64,000 nt of DNA, taken from NCBI RefSeq assembly GCF_014117215.1, contig NZ_JACGXS010000013.1:1-64000 (forward strand), read 5' to 3'. Both the position numbers and the translations under genes were made by a program. The notes under the pieces are model-generated. The model saw only the letters and a program-made list of their open reading frames with translations. It ran no database searches and was not told the origin of the DNA. Source of the stretch: Stenotrophomonas tumulicola. Lineage in GTDB: Bacteria; Pseudomonadota; Gammaproteobacteria; Xanthomonadales; Xanthomonadaceae. The first letter of the stretch is position 1. Every line of letters starts with the position of its first letter. Of the stretch, positions 1-8,751 are shown piece by piece.

Positions 1-467
1 GAGTTCGGGGCATACGGGGTGGTTTCGCTGAACTTGCCGGTCTCGCCCAGGGTGCCGTAGACCTCGTCGGTGGACACGTGCAGGAAGCGGAATGCCTCGC
101 CCTTGTCGGCTGGCAGTGCCTTCCAGTGATCACGCACCGCTTCCAGCAGGCCCAGGGTGCCGACCACGTTGGTCTGGATGAACGCGCCCGGGCCGTCGAT
201 GGAACGGTCCACGTGGCTCTCGGCGGCGAAGTTCAGCACCGCGTCGGGCTGGTGCTCGGCCAGCAGGCGCGACACCAGCGCACTGTCGCCGATATCGCCT
301 TCCACGAACACGTGGTTGGCATTGCCTTCCAGGCTGGAGAGGGTCTTCAGGTTGCCGGCGTAGGTCAGGGCATCCAGGTTGATGACCTTGACGCCGCGGG
401 CAACCGCCTCGAGGACGAAGTTGCCGCCAATGAATCCGGCACCGCCGGTGACTAGCCAAGTAGCAAT
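1..467 (-). CDS. rmlB: dTDP-glucose 4,6-dehydratase, 5' part (cut by window start)
   Basis: RmlB converts dTDP-glucose to dTDP-4-keto-6-deoxyglucose, the second step of dTDP-rhamnose synthesis for surface polysaccharides. The visible 155 residues begin ATWLVTGGAGFIGGNF after the start, a Rossmann GGxGFIG nucleotide-binding motif. They continue with the family blocks DALTYAGNL, FAAESHVDRSI and HVSTDEVYG, the last carrying the catalytic Thr-Asp-Glu; the Tyr-Lys pair lies beyond the edge. The only start in frame with the conserved N terminus and next to the AGGAGA at 474-479 is ATT at 465-467; no ATG, GTG or TTG in this frame fits. The gene reads away from the beta-helix gene and probably continues into rmlACD outside the window. 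The family call is secure; the start codon is unusual. Confidence 0.95.
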   Translation of the reverse strand, partial: MATWLVTGGAGFIGGNFVLEAVARGVKVINLDALTYAGNLKTLSSLEGNANHVFVEGDIGDSALVSRLLAEHQPDAVLNFAAESHVDRSIDGPGAFIQTNVVGTLGLLEAVRDHWKALPADKGEAFRFLHVSTDEVYGTLGETGKFSETTPYAPN

Positions 468-479
468 AAGTGATCTCCT
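465..479 (-). promoter_or_regulatory. rmlB ribosome binding site with apparent ATT start
   Basis: On the minus strand AGGAGA (474-479) lies six bases before ATT (465-467), which is followed directly by the codons for ATWLVTGG. The spacing is ideal for initiation at the ATT. A TAATAT hexamer at 490-495 could be the -10 of a promoter with a very short leader; no good -35 is visible. Confidence 0.5.
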
Positions 480-511
480 CGAAAAGGCAATATTAGACCG
501 AACCGAGCATA

Positions 512-549
512 GCAGGCCGCCTCATTGCCGGGGCAATGAGGCGGCCTGC
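512..549. repeat. Perfect 38-bp palindrome upstream of rmlB
   Basis: Two perfect 18-base arms (512-529 and 532-549) are separated by two bases. The arms start GCAGGCCGCC and end GGCGGCCTGC. Neither side is followed by a T-run, so it is not a typical intrinsic terminator. It sits just upstream of the rmlB start, in the 352-bp gap before the divergent beta-helix gene. It could be an operator, a cruciform-forming site or an old terminator. Nothing else recognisable was seen between 550 and 819. Confidence 0.7.
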
Positions 550-819
550 CGAGCGCAAGAAACGGCGGATGGCAATGCTCTAACTAATCTGGCATTCACC
601 AATGACATAGCAAGGAGCCGAACGATGTAGCAATCTATCAATGACGCTGTGCCCATGCTTAAAGTGGGACGTGGTATTTCTAGCTTGCTCTTGACATTGC
701 GGCTCCCAATAGGGGGATGGCCGATGGAGTTTGGTGCGCAAGCGCCTGCTATAGGGCGAGCCTTCGTTCTTCATTAAGAAAAATTAACTAAGCGGCAGCA
801 CTAGAAGGAAAGCCATTGT

Positions 820-2265
820 ATGAAAATAATTCCATTCGAGCAGTTGGGGGGAGTTGGCGATGGCGATATCCATACCGGAGCGGGCACTGACAATGCAAAT
901 GCATTTGATCTTGCAGTGAAAGCCGGGGAGTCTGGCGATTCGGTGGAGTTCGCAAAAGGCAAGCAATACAAGACGACTAGGCAGATCCCGATTCACAACA
1001 TGAGTTGGACGGGGGATATGGCTGATCCCCCAGTGATCTTCGGGTGGTTCACATCGCGGGGCAAACGCATTATAGGAAGATCGCGCGAGCAAGAAATGAA
1101 AAAGGCGTCCATCTCGGGTTTGCGCTTCCATCGATGCGGGCCGCATGCGGAGCACGGAATCTTAATCGATAACATGGCAGCATTTGATTTCGATGGCTGG
1201 ATCACGGCAAGCGCTGCTGCGGATGGGGAGATTAGAGGCGGCGCTATTGGAGTATCTGCTTTTCAGCCCAACAATCGACCATCCAAGAACGTGAATGTGA
1301 AGGCTCGTCTGAGTAATTCGGCAAACTTCGGTGTGCAATATGGCAATGTTTCGGGTGGGTCGATCCAAGTCATTGCCGAGAACTGTGTGCGGGAAGTGAT
1401 TGGGATTGAGCCCTATTGCTTGGGCTGCAAGGACTTTACGGCAGCTCAGGTGGATTCCGATTCAATTCAATTGATTGGACATGGGTTATCTCCAGCACAC
1501 CCGCTGATCTACGCACGCATGGACGCAAAAGAGGGCGTGGAGGGACTTCCTCGAGCAAATTATTGGTTTGTGATTGTAGTCGACTCTGACCATATCCGCC
1601 TGGCCTCAAGTAAAGAGGACGCAGTTGCAGGCAAGGCCGCTCAGTTGGGAAGGGTCCCGCTCGGCACCCATCGTCTATTCACATGTGGTGTAACAAAAAA
1701 CATAAGAATACACGATAGTAGAATTAATAACTTAAACCCTCCAACTGAAAGTTGGGCGCGTGGACTGGACGGTGTTGTCGTATTCACGGCTACAAGTGGC
1801 GGATATGTTGAAAATATAGAAATAAAAAACGTTAAAATTCGGGATTTCGCCAATCGTGCGCCTGGGTACTGCGTAAGTTGGCTAGGGCTTTGGGACCTGG
1901 ATATTACAGGGTTTGAATTATATGGAGGGCGGATCGGGGGTATTCGCGTTGGCAAAGGGACTCTGAATGGGTTGCGCAACTCGTCCGGTGAGTTGATAAC
2001 GCCGAAAACGCCCACAGTAGTAACTCCCCGCGGTGGCAGCGTTCGAGGAAATGTAATTCGAGATTTTCCCCGATATGGAATTAGTGTCTTGGCCGGCACT
2101 GCAGTGGTTCGTGATAATCGCGGATCCTCCGCAGCCAAGGGGTCTGTCGGATTTGATTCGTTGCGGAGCCAAGGGAGTCAGTTGGCCACGGAGCAGGGTG
2201 GCAACAACTTTACTGTTCCTAACGGCCTTCCTTATCGCGCGCGGGTTCTGAAAGAACCACGTTAA
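820..2265 (+). CDS. Parallel beta-helix (pectate-lyase-like or tailspike-like) protein
   Basis: This 481-residue protein is probably a polysaccharide-binding or polysaccharide-cleaving enzyme. The N terminus has the pattern GVGDGDIHTGAGTDNANAF seen at the start of phage tailspike and pectin-lyase-like helices. The middle and C-terminal parts carry many short beta-strand turns such as NIRIHDSRINNL and VENIEIKNVKIRDF. Around residues 215-275 lies an insert with IQLIGHGLSPAHPL and VIVVDSDHIRLASS, a layout I know from phage tail-fibre proteins. No signal peptide is visible. It is divergent from rmlB and convergent with the acetyltransferase, and is A+T-rich like the polysaccharide genes. The E. 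coli colanic acid locus also carries a beta-helix protein (WcaM) of similar size, so a role in polymer processing is possible. Substrate and activity are unknown. Confidence 0.7.
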   Translation: MKIIPFEQLGGVGDGDIHTGAGTDNANAFDLAVKAGESGDSVEFAKGKQYKTTRQIPIHNMSWTGDMADPPVIFGWFTSRGKRIIGRSREQEMKKASISGLRFHRCGPHAEHGILIDNMAAFDFDGWITASAAADGEIRGGAIGVSAFQPNNRPSKNVNVKARLSNSANFGVQYGNVSGGSIQVIAENCVREVIGIEPYCLGCKDFTAAQVDSDSIQLIGHGLSPAHPLIYARMDAKEGVEGLPRANYWFVIVVDSDHIRLASSKEDAVAGKAAQLGRVPLGTHRLFTCGVTKNIRIHDSRINNLNPPTESWARGLDGVVVFTATSGGYVENIEIKNVKIRDFANRAPGYCVSWLGLWDLDITGFELYGGRIGGIRVGKGTLNGLRNSSGELITPKTPTVVTPRGGSVRGNVIRDFPRYGISVLAGTAVVRDNRGSSAAKGSVGFDSLRSQGSQLATEQGGNNFTVPNGLPYRARVLKEPR

Positions 2266-2400
2266 CAGCCGTGAGAGTATTGAGGTTCACGCAAAAAACA
2301 CTATTGAAAGCAATAGGGAGTTGGGCAGCGTGTCCAGCCGATCAAAAGATGGTAGTGGTAGTGGAGTGTCGACAGGTTCCGTCGATCAATCAAAATCAAC

Positions 2401-2426
2401 GTGACGGCAGAAATCGCTGCCGCCAC
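2401..2426. terminator. Bidirectional terminator-like hairpin between convergent genes
   Basis: GTGACGGCAG (2401-2410) pairs with CTGCCGCCAC (2417-2426) around a six-base loop, with one mismatch that becomes a G-U pair in minus-strand RNA. On the minus strand the stem is followed by a T-rich stretch (GTTGATTTTGATTG), which fits termination of the long polysaccharide operon just after its last gene. Confidence 0.55.
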
Positions 2427-2435
2427 TTGCGCATA

Positions 2436-4361
2436 TCAATCACTGACAGGGCTGCCCGCCAGCTCATCATGCGAAGGCGAGGGTGCGATCTCCTCCCTCA
2501 TCAATTCTCGGAGCAGCTTCGCCTCTGCCGCCGCCCAGCCAGGTGTTAGATGATTGTCGTCAAACATGAATGGCTCATTCTTATCATCAATATAGCTGCA
2601 TCCTACTGCCTTGCAATTGAGCTCATACACGTTGAGATATCGTGTGTTACCTGTAGCAAAAGTTTTAGCCAGGAAGTCATTAAGGCGTTGCGCGCCCTCA
2701 ACTTCATGAGAAGCCGGGTCAGCACCGACTTGGAGTAGCTTGAACAGCGGATGGTCATAAACCTTCGTTTGGCCAATCACATAGACCTGCCCTGCATTCA
2801 TGGACAAGCGGTCGGTGGCTGACGCAATAAGCTTAGGTAAGGGCTTAATGTCAGGGGCCAAAGAGAACCAGTGAGCCGTCACTAGTACGATGTCGAAGTG
2901 CGTTGATGGAAGTATTTCGTTGTAGAACTTGTTCATTAACTCAGTACAGCGCTGAGCACCATGGGAACTCGGGACGGGAAGACAGCCCGAAGCTGTCACC
3001 TGTGATACGTCAAATTCAGTGAACTCGTCCTTCAATGATCTGGATAACTGGGCCGCATGGCTGTCGCCCAGGATCAGAAGCCGTGGCTTACTTCCTCGCG
3101 GGATACATTTGTCATCGAAGAGATCAACGCCATTACGGGAACTGCTGAGAAAGCAGGTGGCATTGAGGTTTCCGAATTGGTCTCGATGACGCGTAGTGCC
3201 AACATAGTTGGCGTAGCTATCCAGCTCTATGACCTGCTTTGGAAGCCAGTGCTTAGATAATTCAAGCTTTGAGACCAGAAACGCTGTCGCGATGATGACA
3301 AGTCCAATTGCGATCATCGACAGAAAGCGCGGCCTGAATCTCCTCTCGATAAAATGATGGCCTGCCATGCCTAGGATGACGGATATAACCAGCCCAATTC
3401 CCGACGATATGGGTGTGAAAGCAATTTGCTTTACATGGAAAAGGTGGGCAATGGGCCAGTGCGCCAAATAAATTGAATAAGAAGAATTTCCCAGCTTCTG
3501 AAATGGTTGAAACCGAAGAAAACTTCGTTCGTTACCAATGTTTGCGTGGAGTAGTAATGCTGCGGAAATGGTCGGAACGAGCGTCCAAGGGCCAGGCCAG
3601 CCCACAGAGCTCTTCGATACAAGGAAAAAAAGTACTATGCCGATTAATCCTGTCACCTCGGATAGGCGAGGAAAGCGGTTTCGAAGCGGAACTGCGGATG
3701 CGAAGGCGCCAATCAGCAGCTCCCATGCGCGCGTCGGAAGAAGATAGAAGGCTGGATTCTGAAACCGCGGAGCCAGAATCAGGCATGCGACGAGCGATCC
3801 AACTGCGAGTAATAGGTAGATTGCCCACAACGGAATGATGCGGCGAAAGATGTTGCCAGAAAAAATTATCAGGGGGAAGAATATGTAAAACTGCCACTCA
3901 AGAGAAAGCGACCATGTGTGAAGCAGCGAGAAGGAGTCGGCTGCAGCGCCAAAGTATCCGCTTGTGGACTTCCAATAGAAGATGTTGCTTGTGAACGTAA
4001 GGGCCGCAAGCACCTCTCTAGCCACGGAAGATAATGCGCTCGGAGCTGAGAATGGCAATAACAGAAGAAACGTCGCTGCGGAAAAAAAGGCCAGGGCTGG
4101 ATAGATGCGATTGAGGCGGCGAGAGTAGAAATCCATCGCTCCCGCCCAGAACGGAGCAGACTTCCGATAGATCTCGTTCATGAGAAATCCGGAAATGACA
4201 AAAAAAACATCTACGCCTGCATAGCCGCCATAGCCGAACTGGTATTTAAAATGATAGATGGCTACCATCATTACCGCGATGGCCCGCAGCCCATTGATAT
4301 CCAAACGAAACTTTGGAGTGGACGTGGATGTGGTGGCTGACTGTGGGATTGGTAGAGTCAT
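2436..4361 (-). CDS. OafA-like acyltransferase with C-terminal SGNH domain
   Basis: This is a 641-residue membrane O-acyltransferase predicted to acetylate sugars of the exported polysaccharide. Residues about 18-360 form an acyltransferase-3 domain with many membrane helices. It opens with FRLDINGLRAIAVMMVAIYH and GYAGVDVFFVISGFLM, the family signature with the conserved Arg and His. The C-terminal 250 residues are a periplasmic SGNH hydrolase-like domain: LLILGDSHAAQ gives the nucleophile-block GDS and FDDNHLTPGWA gives the Asp-x-x-His-like block. This two-domain layout is typical of O-antigen and peptidoglycan acetylases. It is the last gene of the minus-strand operon and overlaps the upstream glycosyltransferase by 4 bases. 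Confidence 0.9.
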   Translation of the reverse strand: MTLPIPQSATTSTSTPKFRLDINGLRAIAVMMVAIYHFKYQFGYGGYAGVDVFFVISGFLMNEIYRKSAPFWAGAMDFYSRRLNRIYPALAFFSAATFLLLLPFSAPSALSSVAREVLAALTFTSNIFYWKSTSGYFGAAADSFSLLHTWSLSLEWQFYIFFPLIIFSGNIFRRIIPLWAIYLLLAVGSLVACLILAPRFQNPAFYLLPTRAWELLIGAFASAVPLRNRFPRLSEVTGLIGIVLFFLVSKSSVGWPGPWTLVPTISAALLLHANIGNERSFLRFQPFQKLGNSSYSIYLAHWPIAHLFHVKQIAFTPISSGIGLVISVILGMAGHHFIERRFRPRFLSMIAIGLVIIATAFLVSKLELSKHWLPKQVIELDSYANYVGTTRHRDQFGNLNATCFLSSSRNGVDLFDDKCIPRGSKPRLLILGDSHAAQLSRSLKDEFTEFDVSQVTASGCLPVPSSHGAQRCTELMNKFYNEILPSTHFDIVLVTAHWFSLAPDIKPLPKLIASATDRLSMNAGQVYVIGQTKVYDHPLFKLLQVGADPASHEVEGAQRLNDFLAKTFATGNTRYLNVYELNCKAVGCSYIDDKNEPFMFDDNHLTPGWAAAEAKLLRELMREEIAPSPSHDELAGSPVSD

Positions 4362-5452
4362 TTTGTGTGCGTGGCAATCAATAATTCATATTCGGAAAGT
4401 ACCTGTGGCCAGGTTAGTCCGTCTTGGAATCGGCGGCGGCTACCGCCTTGCATCCGATCAATCATCGTCGCGTCAATGTTGTTTAGTATCACGCCCAAAG
4501 ATTCAGCATCAGTAAAATACTCTGCGCAATCTCCAGCGACCCATCGATTAAAACGGTTGTCGTGCGCAATTACAGCATTTCCTGCTCCAAGCGCCTCCAC
4601 CAGAGAAGGGTTGGTGCCGCCAACCTGATGGCCATGTACATATGCCAGGCAATGGTATCTGATGGCGCGGACGATTTCGCCATCGTAGATCGCGCCGGCG
4701 AAGATCACGTCATCACTTGCGGCATCCAGGATACTTGCTTGATAGGAGTTGCTTCTATCGTAATTGCCTAGAACAAGTAACTTTAGATCCCTGCTACGGC
4801 TTGAAAATCCTTGGACGATCTCGAGAATCGAGTTCTCTGGCTCTGGCCGCGCAATTACAGTCAGATATTTTCCAGATTGCAATCCCCACTGCTCCAAGGC
4901 AGTTGTCTCTGCCTCTAAGACGTGGGGTGCGCCATACGGAATAGTCGTAATCTTACTTTCACGGGCGCGCGAACTTAGGTGGCGCTTAATTTCTGGATGA
5001 TCTGCGATCAAATGGGTGCCCAGCCAGCAGCCAGCCCAGTCGTTCATCCAGAACCATAATTTAGCCATGGAGCCCCACTTTGCGCGGGCCCATTCTATGC
5101 CATCCATGTTAATCAGGCATGGTATTCCGCGCAGCCGTAGCAAGGACATGAAAACCGCAGTGTTGTATCCGAGAATGAGGCACGGTTCAGCCGCGGCAGC
5201 AGCATGTAGCGTCGACTTGAGATCGAAGGCGATAGTCCCAGCGGGGCCAGTCTGGGAAACAGGGAAGTGCACGCGAGTGATGCCCTCCCATGAGTCGGTC
5301 CAAGGCTTGCCGTGACCATCTTCTTGGCAATAGACGGTGACGTTCCAACCTTTTTCTACCAAATAAAGCGAAAGGTACTCAGCAAACGTTTCAAATCCGC
5401 CGTGCGCAGCTGGCACGCCTCTTATACCGAGTATTCTCAATGACTTGCTCAA
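4358..5452 (-). CDS. Glycosyltransferase family 4 with DUF1972-type N terminus
   Basis: This 364-residue cytoplasmic glycosyltransferase probably adds one sugar to the lipid-linked repeat unit. The N terminus LRILGIRGVPAAHGGFETFA is the hallmark of the DUF1972 group, which contains rhamnosyltransferases of polysaccharide loci. The C-terminal half has a GT-B donor-binding region with VGGTNPSLVEALGAGNAV, including the Glu of the E-x7-E-like motif. The neighbouring rmlB makes a rhamnosyl transfer plausible, but donor and acceptor cannot be read from the sequence. It overlaps both neighbours by 4 bases, as expected for translational coupling. Confidence 0.88.
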   Translation of the reverse strand: MSKSLRILGIRGVPAAHGGFETFAEYLSLYLVEKGWNVTVYCQEDGHGKPWTDSWEGITRVHFPVSQTGPAGTIAFDLKSTLHAAAAAEPCLILGYNTAVFMSLLRLRGIPCLINMDGIEWARAKWGSMAKLWFWMNDWAGCWLGTHLIADHPEIKRHLSSRARESKITTIPYGAPHVLEAETTALEQWGLQSGKYLTVIARPEPENSILEIVQGFSSRSRDLKLLVLGNYDRSNSYQASILDAASDDVIFAGAIYDGEIVRAIRYHCLAYVHGHQVGGTNPSLVEALGAGNAVIAHDNRFNRWVAGDCAEYFTDAESLGVILNNIDATMIDRMQGGSRRRFQDGLTWPQVLSEYELLIATHTK

Positions 5453-6660
5453 TGCAGCGACCTCATTTCAGATGAGTCTGGCTGTTGCAAATTTCTCTGA
5501 TGGAGACATGCGTACGCCAGAAAGAAGAAGAAGGAAAGATCCGTGAGTGAGAATGCGGTGATTGAGAAGACGGTGAACGCTGAGAACGCGAAGCCCGTCA
5601 CTACCCAGCTTCCTGACAACTCCCTTAGCATTGTGCCGACGTAGAGGCTTATTAGTACTAGCCCAATCAAGCCGAAGTCATAATAAAATGAATAAATTAG
5701 ACTAAATCCGGAATAGTAGAGCCATTCGCCAGTTAGTGGGTTGTAATAATGCAATGCGCCATTGCCAAGATATGATGTGGGTGAAAAAATCATATCCCCT
5801 AGTGGCGCGAAACGCTGCGCCTGGTTGTCTCCGTAGCGGTAGTCGTATGTGTCGTGAAGGTTGCTCATAAAGGCGGCGTAGACCTCTTGGGCTTTTGTAG
5901 CTAGGATGACCACTATAATGATGAGGAATAGGCCGGCCAGCGCGCGCAGCGGAATACGGAATCTACTTGCTGCTGTGCCTCTATAGAAAAGTGTCGCCAT
6001 GATGGCGAGTGGGAAATAGGCTTGGGCTGCTTTTGATCCGGACATGTAAACAACTAGGCCAGAGAATGCAACTGCGGCCAACTTCCATCTAAGGCGCAAA
6101 GGCGATGAGAGAAAAAGCACTGTTGAAATAGCGCAGAAAACAGCCAAAGAGCCATCTGACTTCACAAAAAAAGTGCCAGATGTGATGTCAGTGCGGCTGA
6201 TATCGCCAGCGGCGATGGAGATTAGCTGGTCAGCGAAGAAGCTTTGTATGATGACTGCCACTGCTTGCAACGCCAAGGTCGCTATCAGGATCATGTAGAC
6301 GGTTCTATACGAACCGATCGCGCCCTTGGAGACGGCCATTTTTGCTGTTCTGACTGCGATCAGGGGGCAAGCGAGGTAGTAGGTGTAAACGAGTACGCCC
6401 GGTAGACTGCTGCCGTTGTATACGATGCCGGCGTAGATGAACAGTGCGATGCCAAAGAGCAGCATTTCACTACGGGATGGCATGGTTATGCCATTGGATA
6501 CGAGGTAAACAAGGCAAGCAAGTAGCGCGACGTAATTGGTTTGCGTAGGGCTGACGATGCCCAAAAATTGCAATGGTCCACCTATCAAAAAGGCGATAGC
6601 AATGAAGATATAGAGTGGCAGATTTTTAGTTCTAAGGTACATGCTGGCCGATATCTTCAA
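5449..6660 (-). CDS. Wzy-like polysaccharide polymerase (integral membrane)
   Basis: This 403-residue protein has about ten or more hydrophobic helices and no other domain, the usual look of O-antigen or exopolysaccharide polymerases. Examples are PLYIFIAIAFLIGGPLQFLG near the N terminus and the C-terminal block FTVFSITAFSLTDLSFFFFL. A long polar loop (DTYDYRYGDNQAQRFAPLGD, about residues 268-287) lies in the C-terminal half, where Wzy proteins carry a periplasmic catalytic loop. Sequence conservation in this group is very low, so the call rests on topology and on position among a flippase and glycosyltransferases. It overlaps the upstream glycosyltransferase by 29 bases and the downstream one by 4. 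Confidence 0.8.
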   Translation of the reverse strand: MKISASMYLRTKNLPLYIFIAIAFLIGGPLQFLGIVSPTQTNYVALLACLVYLVSNGITMPSRSEMLLFGIALFIYAGIVYNGSSLPGVLVYTYYLACPLIAVRTAKMAVSKGAIGSYRTVYMILIATLALQAVAVIIQSFFADQLISIAAGDISRTDITSGTFFVKSDGSLAVFCAISTVLFLSSPLRLRWKLAAVAFSGLVVYMSGSKAAQAYFPLAIMATLFYRGTAASRFRIPLRALAGLFLIIIVVILATKAQEVYAAFMSNLHDTYDYRYGDNQAQRFAPLGDMIFSPTSYLGNGALHYYNPLTGEWLYYSGFSLIYSFYYDFGLIGLVLISLYVGTMLRELSGSWVVTGFAFSAFTVFSITAFSLTDLSFFFFLAYACLHQRNLQQPDSSEMRSLH

Positions 6661-7822
6661 GGGCTTGGGCTTCTATGTTTCGTATGGCGGAAAGCGGACC
6701 AGCAATCTTCGTGTCCCATCTGACCGAGTGATCAACGCTGTTACGGATGTTGGGCACGAGGGTGTCGTCACTCGCAGTGGCCAACATTGAGACGCAAAGC
6801 TCCCTGAGGGCTTCTTCATCAAGGCCGCTATAGTCGGAAATATATTTATTTGTAATCTCGAACTCTGCTGAGGTCATTACGGGGCGTCCCCAGGCGAGAT
6901 ATTGGTATAGCTTTAGTGGAGATTCGTCATGGCGCTTGTCGGCTAAATAAGGGATCAAGCCCACTCGGAAGCTTGCTGCCTTTGTGTATGCATCAGCGGC
7001 ATTGAAACCACCGAATAGCGTCACGCCAGAAAGGCTCGCGAGTTGATTGCCGACGCTTGCATCGTAGACTTCGCCGTGAATCGCGGTGCTGTAGCCCAAT
7101 CCCGATAGCCTGGCTACCAAGGCAACATCGAATTTGTCGGTTACAAAACCCATGAAGCCAAAGTCATGTTCCGGGTTGATTGCCTGATCCAGTCCAGCTT
7201 CTTGACGCAGCAGCGGCAAACCGTTGGGGAGGACGTTGAAGCATGCCGATGATGCCCTATCGACGGCATTCAACGCTCCCTGGGAGACAGCAGTAATCAG
7301 ATCTGCACTTGTACTTATTGTCCGATACTTGGTCGCAACAATATTTCTCTCTTGGTTGGAGAAACGATTATGCTTGGCGAAGTTGTCGATCAAATCATAC
7401 CAGATGACATCGAAATCTAGCAGATGGTATGGAATTCGGGATAGCGGAGTAAAGTCAAGAAGGACATTGAGATGGCCTTTCTTCTTCAACCTTGAAATTC
7501 TCTCTACCCATCCGCTATAGCAGCCGGCAACCCAGCGACGTTTGAAGAGGGGGCCAATTGGATCGGGCGAAGTTACATCGATCCATTCGACGCCCGGGAA
7601 TTCGGCCGATGGTGATTGCCCAATATGTTGACTTTTAACGCCGAGAATGCGCTCATGCAATGATACGGGGCGATTGAAGACATTCACAGAGGCAACGTCT
7701 GGAGATGCTCCTAATGCCTGGATGATATGGAGGTCGCGCACTGCCACGCCATACCGCTCGGCAAAGTAGCGGTCACGATATGGGAGGACTACAAAGTTAA
7801 TATTTTTCAAAGGCACTTCCAT
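6632..7822 (-). CDS. Glycosyltransferase, GT-B fold
   Basis: This 396-residue protein begins NINFVVLPYRDRYFAERYGV and contains a long Rossmann-like N-terminal half with IWYDLIDNFAKHN (residues about 135-150), a block common in TuaH-like and related glycosyltransferases. The C-terminal half has FGFMGFVTDKFDVALVARL and SPLKLYQYLAWGRPVMTS, the donor-site motif with the conserved Lys-x-Tyr-Glu/Gln-type block. It should act in the cytoplasm on the growing repeat unit. The ATG at 7820-7822 starts 21 bases after the upstream glycosyltransferase ends, and the gene runs 29 bases into the polymerase gene. The sugar specificity is unknown. Confidence 0.85.
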   Translation of the reverse strand: MEVPLKNINFVVLPYRDRYFAERYGVAVRDLHIIQALGASPDVASVNVFNRPVSLHERILGVKSQHIGQSPSAEFPGVEWIDVTSPDPIGPLFKRRWVAGCYSGWVERISRLKKKGHLNVLLDFTPLSRIPYHLLDFDVIWYDLIDNFAKHNRFSNQERNIVATKYRTISTSADLITAVSQGALNAVDRASSACFNVLPNGLPLLRQEAGLDQAINPEHDFGFMGFVTDKFDVALVARLSGLGYSTAIHGEVYDASVGNQLASLSGVTLFGGFNAADAYTKAASFRVGLIPYLADKRHDESPLKLYQYLAWGRPVMTSAEFEITNKYISDYSGLDEEALRELCVSMLATASDDTLVPNIRNSVDHSVRWDTKIAGPLSAIRNIEAQALEDIGQHVP

Positions 7823-7843
7823 TTCGCTGCAAGTGACGTCCGC

Positions 7844-8722
7844 TCAGCGTAGAGGTGTTCCGCCGAGGGCGAGGCGAGCCTTCTCATATCGGGCGACAAT
7901 TCCTAAGCTCAGCTTCATCGCCAGCACCTGCCACGAGCGCAGGAGACTAACGTGTTCAGTTGCCGAGTTCATCAGTAGCTTTAGGTTTTGGCTCGCCCCG
8001 TACTGCTGGTTGATAGTGCGCTGGGAGGAATGGTTCGGATACCGACCATCTACGAGGCGCCTTCCTCCGATCACGCGACGGCGCTTCTTCACGAGCCCGC
8101 GATAGGACGCACGGGCAGGATGCCGAACAAGTACATCTGGTGCGAAATGGAGCTGACCTCCGGCCATTGCATATCGTCGACTCCAATCATAGTCGCCGCC
8201 AGAGAGTAGTCCGCCGTCAAAATGTCCTGTGGCGTCAAAGGCGTCTCGCCGAACGATTAGATTTGCTGTAGCTGCAAAACCTAGCTCGGTAACGTAGATG
8301 CGCTGCTTCAGAGAGAATATAGATTCATATATCTCGGCAGAATTAGGGGTCTCACTCAGAGTGACCTCGATATCCCCACCTATTGCTTGCCAGTTGGGAT
8401 TCTGGGCCATGAGTCGGTGGGAATTTTTCAGCCAGTCGCTGTCGGGCAGACAGTCAGCATCCGTGAACGCTAGCACATCGCCCTTGGCGTGCTCGACGCC
8501 TGTGTTGCGGGCATTGTAGGAGCCTGGCTTTGACTCTTGCACGCATCGACAGAATGGAAAGAGCCGGGTGATCTCACTGGCCGGTGTCTTGGAGCCATTA
8601 TCGACGACCACGACTTCGAACGCATCTTTCCCAATGCTTTGTGCGTCGAGTGATGCAAGACAGAGCCGTAGCTCGGTGTTGTTGTTGTAGGTCGGGATGA
8701 TGACGCTAATGAACATTCGCAC
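7844..8722 (-). CDS. Glycosyltransferase family 2
   Basis: This 292-residue GT-A enzyme starts FISVIIPTYNNNTELRLCLA, the classic GT2 nucleotide-binding strand. It carries NARNTGVEHAKGDVLAFTDADC (about residues 92-113) with the DxD-like metal and nucleotide site, then GGDYDWSRRYAMAGG in place of the usual ED-x2-W-type catalytic region. No membrane helices are evident. It is one of three glycosyltransferases in the locus, so the repeat unit probably has at least three or four sugars once the priming sugar is counted. Donor unknown. Confidence 0.9.
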   Translation of the reverse strand: MRMFISVIIPTYNNNTELRLCLASLDAQSIGKDAFEVVVVDNGSKTPASEITRLFPFCRCVQESKPGSYNARNTGVEHAKGDVLAFTDADCLPDSDWLKNSHRLMAQNPNWQAIGGDIEVTLSETPNSAEIYESIFSLKQRIYVTELGFAATANLIVRRDAFDATGHFDGGLLSGGDYDWSRRYAMAGGQLHFAPDVLVRHPARASYRGLVKKRRRVIGGRRLVDGRYPNHSSQRTINQQYGASQNLKLLMNSATEHVSLLRSWQVLAMKLSLGIVARYEKARLALGGTPLR

Positions 8723-8751
8723 CTCGGCTGCAAATTGGGAGCTATGAAAGT

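Noticed and set aside
512-549. Intrinsic terminator at the 38-bp palindrome
   Set aside because: No T-run on either side and no gene ending there.
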